Notes under the pieces: model-generated
Database searches by the model: none
What the model saw: the letters and a program-made list of their open reading frames with translations, nothing else
Told to the model about the DNA's origin: nothing
Shown here: piece by piece, positions 60,427 through 64,000 of the stretch
How the letters are laid out: every line of letters begins with the position of its first letter
Numbering within the stretch: the first letter of the stretch is position 1
Made by a program: the position numbers and the translations under genes
Origin: Streptomyces noursei
Lineage (GTDB): Bacteria > Actinomycetota > Actinomycetes > Streptomycetales > Streptomycetaceae
Direction: 5' to 3'
DNA length: 64,000 nt
Assembly: GCF_001646665.1 (NCBI RefSeq)
Contig: NZ_LWBU01000362.1
Span: 46,358-110,357 of the forward strand

Positions 60427-61082
60427 ACCGGATCCTGATCGCCGAGGACGAGGAGCGGATCGCCTCCTTCGTGGAGAAGGGGCTGCGCGCCAACGCCTTC
60501 ACCACCACGGTCGCCGCCGACGGGGACACCGCCCTGGGTTACGCCGTCACCGGCTGCTTCGACCTGATGGTGCTGGACATCGGCCTGCCCGGCCGGGACG
60601 GCTTCACCGTGCTGCGGGAGCTGCGCGAGGCGCGGGTCACGCTGCCGGTGATCGTGCTGACGGCACGCGACTCGGTGCGCGACACCGTCGCCGGCCTGGA
60701 GGGCGGCGCCGACGACTGGATGACCAAACCGTTCCGCTTCGAGGAGCTGCTGGCGCGGGTGCGGCTCCGGCTGCGCACCGCGGCCCGCGCGCCCGAGGTG
60801 ACCGTGCTGCGCAGCGGCGACCTCAGCCTGGACCTGCGCACCCGCCGCGCCCGCGCGGAGGACCGGACCGTCGATCTGACGGCCCGTGAGTTCGTGCTGC
60901 TGGAGCTGTTCCTGCGCCACCCGGGCCAGGTGCTGTCCCGGGAGCAGATCCTGTCCCACGTATGGGGGTACGACTTCGACCCCGGCTCGAACATCGTGGA
61001 CGTGTACGTGCGGGCGCTCCGGAAGAAGCTGGGCGCGCGGCGGCTGGAGACGGTGCGCGGGATGGGCTACCGAATGCCGTGA
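60423..61082 (+). CDS. OmpR-family response regulator
   Basis: This 219-residue regulator has an N-terminal receiver domain (ILIAEDEERIASFV acidic pocket, phospho-acceptor Asp in LMVLDIGLPGRDG near 51, Lys in DWMTKPFRFEEL) and a C-terminal winged-helix Trans_reg_C domain (LTAREFVLLELFLRHPGQVLSREQIL; NIVDVYVRALRKKL). The GTG overlaps the kinase stop (GTGA). It most likely binds the 33-bp boxes before its own operon and before the SLC13 permease gene. Confidence 0.93.
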   Translation: MNRILIAEDEERIASFVEKGLRANAFTTTVAADGDTALGYAVTGCFDLMVLDIGLPGRDGFTVLRELREARVTLPVIVLTARDSVRDTVAGLEGGADDWMTKPFRFEELLARVRLRLRTAARAPEVTVLRSGDLSLDLRTRRARAEDRTVDLTAREFVLLELFLRHPGQVLSREQILSHVWGYDFDPGSNIVDVYVRALRKKLGARRLETVRGMGYRMP

Positions 61083-61094
61083 AGCGCCCCGTTC

Positions 61095-61127
61095 CATGAA
61101 ATTCCCTTAACAGGACACTCATTCGGG
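61095..61127 (+). promoter_or_regulatory. Two-component regulatory box, copy 2
   Basis: CATGAA-N17-CTCATTCGGG again, with the 17-nt gap and an 11-bp-period repeat (TCATTCGGGAC / TCACGGCG). It matches copy 1 at 23 of 33 positions and also lies exactly 29 nt before a start codon, here that of the SLC13 permease. It starts 12 nt after the response regulator stop. Confidence 0.65.
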
Positions 61128-61156
61128 ACTCACGGCGCGTACCGAGACTGATCACC

Positions 61157-62587
61157 GTGACCCTCTCCCCCAGCCGGGCGGCGTGGGTCGGCGGCGGGCT
61201 GGGGCTGTGCACGCTGCTGGCCATGCCGGCCCTCTTCCCCGGTCTCGGCGCCGACGCGCGCCTCACCCTGGCCGTCTTCGTGCTCGCCACGGTCGCCTGG
61301 ATCGCCACCCCCGTCGACGACACCTATGTGGCGCTCGGCGCGGGCCTGGCGCTCACCGCGACGGGCGTGATCAGCAGCGAGACGCTCTTCGCCACCCTCG
61401 GCGACGAGACGATCTGGCTGTTGATCAGCGCGTTCGTCCTGGCCGCCGCCGTCACCCGGACCGGCCTGGCGGGACGGGCCGCCGCGTTCCTGGTCACCGG
61501 CGCCCGGACGGTGCGCCAGCTGGTGCACCTGACCACCGCGGCGCTCGTCGTCACCTCGTTCGCGGTGCCGGCCACCTCGGGGCGCGCCGCCCTGGCGCTG
61601 CCGGTGTTCCTGGCCCTCGCCAAGGTGCTGGAGGGCCGCCGCAGGCTGGTGGTGATGCTGGCGCTGCTGTTCCCCACCGTGGTGCTGCTGTCCGCCGTCG
61701 CCACCCTGATCGGGGCCGGGGCGCACCTGATCACCGTCAACGTGCTGTGGGAGCACACCGGGCAGCGGCTGGGGTTCGTGGAGTGGCTGCTGCTGGGTCT
61801 GCCGCTCGCGGTCGTCTCGTCCCACCTGGCCGCCGAGGCGGTCCTGCTGACCGCCACCTCGCGCGACGACCGGCGCTCCCCGGTCCGCATCACCGCGGCC
61901 GCCCTGGAGGAGCACTCCCCCACGCCCGTGACGGGACCGCTGTCCACCGCCGAGTCGCGCTGCGCGCTGCTGCTGGCCACGGTGGTGGTGCTGTGGTGCA
62001 GCGAGCCGCTGCACCGGGTCTCCCCCGCGGTCGTGGCGCTGATCGGCGCGGTGGTGGCCGCGTCGCCGGCGCTGGGGACGGTACGGCTCAAGGACGGCCT
62101 GCGGACGGTGCCGTGGCCGCTGCTGCTGTTCATGGCGGCGACGATGGCGATGGGCGTGGCGCTCGCCGACTCCGGGGCGGCGGGGTGGCTGGTGGCGGGC
62201 CTCCCGGTGCACGCGCCGCCGTGGCTGTTCCTCGGCGTCGTGGTGGTCGTCAGCACCGCGGCGCACCTGGTGCTCCAGTCCCGCTCGGCCCGCTCCTCGG
62301 TGCTCGTCCCGCTGGTGGTCGTGGCGGCGTCCGCGGCGGGCGTCAACCCGGTCGCCGCCGCGCTCGCCTCGACCGCCGCGGCCGGGTTCTGCCACACGCT
62401 GCCCGCGTCGGCGAAGCCCGTCGCGCTCTTCTCCGACGTCCCCGACGGGGTGCCCACCTACACCCCGCGCGACCTGCTGCGGCTGTCGGCGGTGCTCGCC
62501 CCGCTCACGGCGGGCCTGGTCCTGCTGTTCGCCCTGACCGTCTGGCCGCTGCTCGGCGTGCCCGTCACCCCGGAGGCCCACCCGTGA
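61157..62587 (+). CDS. SLC13/DASS-family permease
   Basis: This 476-residue membrane protein has about 11-12 helices and the DASS-type layout, with two helical-hairpin regions (ETIWLLISAFVLAAAVTRTGL; VPATSGRAALALPVFLAL) and a repeat in the second half. It likely transports a dicarboxylate or other organic anion with Na+ or H+; the following glycerate kinase suggests a C3/C4 acid. The GTG at 61157 has no strong ribosome site, and the operator 29 nt away implies a leaderless or very short leader. It ends in GTGA with the kinase gene. Confidence 0.85.
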   Translation: MTLSPSRAAWVGGGLGLCTLLAMPALFPGLGADARLTLAVFVLATVAWIATPVDDTYVALGAGLALTATGVISSETLFATLGDETIWLLISAFVLAAAVTRTGLAGRAAAFLVTGARTVRQLVHLTTAALVVTSFAVPATSGRAALALPVFLALAKVLEGRRRLVVMLALLFPTVVLLSAVATLIGAGAHLITVNVLWEHTGQRLGFVEWLLLGLPLAVVSSHLAAEAVLLTATSRDDRRSPVRITAAALEEHSPTPVTGPLSTAESRCALLLATVVVLWCSEPLHRVSPAVVALIGAVVAASPALGTVRLKDGLRTVPWPLLLFMAATMAMGVALADSGAAGWLVAGLPVHAPPWLFLGVVVVVSTAAHLVLQSRSARSSVLVPLVVVAASAAGVNPVAAALASTAAAGFCHTLPASAKPVALFSDVPDGVPTYTPRDLLRLSAVLAPLTAGLVLLFALTVWPLLGVPVTPEAHP

Positions 62588-64000
62588 GTCCCTCGTACCG
62601 CATCGTCGTCGCACCCGGCGGCTTCAAGGAGTCGCTGTCCGCACGGGAGGCCGCCGAGGCCATCGCCGAGGGGCTGCTGCGCGTCCTGCCGGACGCCGAA
62701 CTCGACCTCGTCCCGCTGGTCGACGGGGGTGAGGGCACGGCGGAGGCACTGGCCGCCGCGACGGGCGGCCGGATCGTCCCCTGCCCCGCGACCGGGCCGC
62801 TGGGCGATCCGGTGGACAGCGGCTTCGCGCTCCTGGGGGACGGTTCGGCGGTGGTGGAGATGGCCGCCGTCGCCGGGCTGGCCCTGGTGCCGCCGGACCG
62901 CCGCGACCCGGGCGCCACGACCACGTACGGCGTGGGCGAGCTGATCCGCGCGGCGCTCGACGCGGGCGCCCGGCGCGTCCTGGTCGGGTGCGGCGACTCC
63001 GGTACGTCGGACGGCGGCGCGGGTGCCCTCCGGGCGCTGGGCGTCCGGCTGCTGGACGCCTCCGGCGCCGAACTCCCGCACGGCGGCTCGTCGCTGACCC
63101 GGCTCGCGGTCGTCGACCCGGGCGGGCTCGACCCGCGACTGGCGGACACCGAACTGCTGGTGGCGTGCAACCCGTACAACGTGCTGTGCGGCGAGCGGGG
63201 GGTGGCCCGGGTCTTCGGCCCGCAGAAGGGCGGCACCCCGGCGCGGTGCGAGGAGCTGTCGGTGGCCCTGGAGCACTGGGCGGCCGCGCTGACGGCGGCC
63301 TTCGCCCCCGGTGTGGACCTGCGGTGCGCGCCCGGCACCGGCGCCTCCGGCGGGCTGGGCGCCGGGCTCGCGGCGGTGGGGGCCCGGCTGCTGCCGCGGT
63401 TCGAGGTGCTCCTCGACGGGCTGGACCTGGCCGCCCGGCTGGGCCGCGCCGACCTGGTGGTCACCGGCGAGGGCGCCCTGGACGCCCAGACCGTGCGCGG
63501 CAAGGTGCCGGGCGAGGTGGCGCGGCGCGCCCGGGAGGCGGGGGTACCGGTGCTGGCGCTGGCGGGCTCGCTGGGCGAGGGCGCCGGGGAGGCGGGGCTG
63601 GACGCCTACGAGTCGCTGACGCCCGGCCCCCTGCCCCTGCCGGAAGCGCTGGGCCGTGCCGCCGAACTGCTGGCGGACGCCGCCGAACGGGCGCTGCGCA
63701 CGGTGCTGGTGGGCACCCGGCTCAGGGGCCGTCCGGAGGCGGCCGCCTCCGCGTGCTCCGGCTCGCGCGCGCCCGCGGCGGGCGGCGGCGGCGGCCGCCG
63801 GCCGCACGCGCCGGCCGCCCCGCCCCCCCCCCCCGCCGCGCGCTCCCCCCCCCCCCGGCGGCGTCAGCCCCGGGCCGGCACGCCAACCCCGCCCTCCCTG
63901 CGCGCCCTTCCACCGCCCACCCTCCCGGGACGGGGCCCTGCACCGCCCGGACGCACCCGGCGACGTGCTCCCCCGGCGCGCCCGCCCCGAAGCGTGCCCC
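62584..64000 (+). CDS. Glycerate kinase (no stop codon in window)
   Basis: This GarK/GlxK-type enzyme phosphorylates glycerate. The protein begins VSPSYRIVVAPGGFKESLSA and shows DGGEGTAEALA, GCGDSGTSDGGAG, FGPQKGG, GTGASGGLGAGL, VVTGEGALDAQT and AGSLGEG, in the normal order. The family usually ends near residue 375-385, i.e. around 63720, but the frame stays open to the window end through Pro/Arg-rich, C-homopolymer sequence that looks non-native. Either the true stop was lost to sequence error near 63700-63860 or the gene is really extended. The GTG overlaps the permease stop (GTGA). Confidence 0.85.
   Translation, partial: MSPSYRIVVAPGGFKESLSAREAAEAIAEGLLRVLPDAELDLVPLVDGGEGTAEALAAATGGRIVPCPATGPLGDPVDSGFALLGDGSAVVEMAAVAGLALVPPDRRDPGATTTYGVGELIRAALDAGARRVLVGCGDSGTSDGGAGALRALGVRLLDASGAELPHGGSSLTRLAVVDPGGLDPRLADTELLVACNPYNVLCGERGVARVFGPQKGGTPARCEELSVALEHWAAALTAAFAPGVDLRCAPGTGASGGLGAGLAAVGARLLPRFEVLLDGLDLAARLGRADLVVTGEGALDAQTVRGKVPGEVARRAREAGVPVLALAGSLGEGAGEAGLDAYESLTPGPLPLPEALGRAAELLADAAERALRTVLVGTRLRGRPEAAASACSGSRAPAAGGGGGRRPHAPAAPPPPPAARSPPPRRRQPRAGTPTPPSLRALPPPTLPGRGPAPPGRTRRRAPPARPPRSVP
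63734..63860. other. Palindrome and C-homopolymer segment near the window end
   Basis: A perfect 18-nt palindrome (CGGAGGCGG-CCGCCTCCG, 63734-63751) is followed by two runs of 12 consecutive C (63823-63834 and 63845-63856). No gene can be supported after about 63720. The homopolymers resemble low-quality or contig-end sequence. Confidence 0.6.

Noticed and set aside
61130..62614. Minus-strand frame of about 494 codons opposite the SLC13 permease
   Set aside because: Arg/Gly/His/Gln-rich shadow sequence; the opposite strand encodes a clear polytopic transporter.
63722..64000. A small minus-strand gene at the window end
   Set aside because: Arg/Pro/Ala-rich shadow of C-homopolymer sequence, with no ribosome site and no motif.

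Overview
This window is a 64 kb stretch of a very GC-rich actinobacterial chromosome, almost certainly from a Streptomyces species. The signs are strong third-position GC bias, many GTG starts, ATGA/GTGA-coupled gene pairs, hairpin terminators without U-tracts, and families typical of the genus (SAV_6107 HEPN, DUF3040, MacS kinase, glkA, a trpEG fusion with a Trp leader). It reads as conserved core chromosome. I see no tRNA, rRNA, IS element, prophage or CRISPR array.

Layout. 0-7.1 kb holds the upstream half of the division and cell wall (dcw) cluster on the minus strand (rsmH-ftsL-ftsI-murE-murF-mraY; mraY runs off the edge). 7.5-13.2 kb holds a beta-carbonic anhydrase and a MoxR/DUF58/transglutaminase module. 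13.6-15.6 kb holds DUF3040, a methyltransferase and a HEPN protein. 15.7-19.4 kb is a coupled operon of degenerate ABC ATPase, YhgE/Pip membrane protein and TetR, with a palindromic operator in front. 19.5-22.3 kb holds a G-quadruplex-prone tract, a MacR-like box, a phytoene-desaturase-like flavoprotein and a Tyr/Gln-rich membrane protein. 22.3-28.5 kb is one-carbon and thiamine metabolism (metF, thiE, and a TPP-riboswitch thiO-thiS-thiG operon) with an Rv2175c-type DNA-binding protein and an NADH-dependent flavoprotein reductase. 28.6-31.5 kb pairs a PASTA Ser/Thr kinase with an AP-endonuclease-like protein. 31.5-34 kb is metal-related: a CsoR-like box, a His-rich DUF4396 membrane protein, a sulfite-oxidase-like enzyme, bacterioferritin, and bacterioferritin-associated ferredoxin under an iron box.

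34-37.5 kb is aromatic amino acid entry: class II DAHP synthase divergent from a fused anthranilate synthase with a Trp-Trp-Trp leader peptide and attenuator. 37.7-46.8 kb carries MacRS, a PlsC acyltransferase, an esterase, an EEP-family protein, the ROK glucokinase glkA, an ArsA-like ATPase, an SRPBCC protein and a metallophosphoesterase. 47-55.3 kb carries an acyl-CoA synthetase, a PimB-type glycosyltransferase, a GT87-type membrane glycosyltransferase, a zinc-protease-like lipoprotein and two tandem NlpC/P60 hydrolases, the second behind a probable c-di-AMP riboswitch. 55.4-58.2 kb holds a coiled-coil NYN RNase-like protein, a zinc-ribbon protein, a rhomboid protease and a RAM-domain protein. 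58.4-64 kb holds a secreted low-complexity protein with an OmpR-type two-component system, then an SLC13 permease and a glycerate kinase.

From the dcw genes to the NlpC/P60 genes, gene order and strand closely follow the Mycobacterium tuberculosis Rv2156c-Rv2190c block as I remember it, so much of the window is an ancient actinobacterial envelope neighbourhood. The most interesting signals are (1) the CsoR-like operator in front of the His-rich DUF4396 protein, (2) a 33-bp regulatory box found twice at the same distance from two start codons, linking the last two-component system to the permease/glycerate kinase pair, (3) a MacR-like palindrome before the desaturase-like gene, and (4) P-loop ATPases with a Lys-to-Arg change. 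The last ~280 bases have C homopolymers and no stop codon for the glycerate kinase, and may be low-quality sequence.
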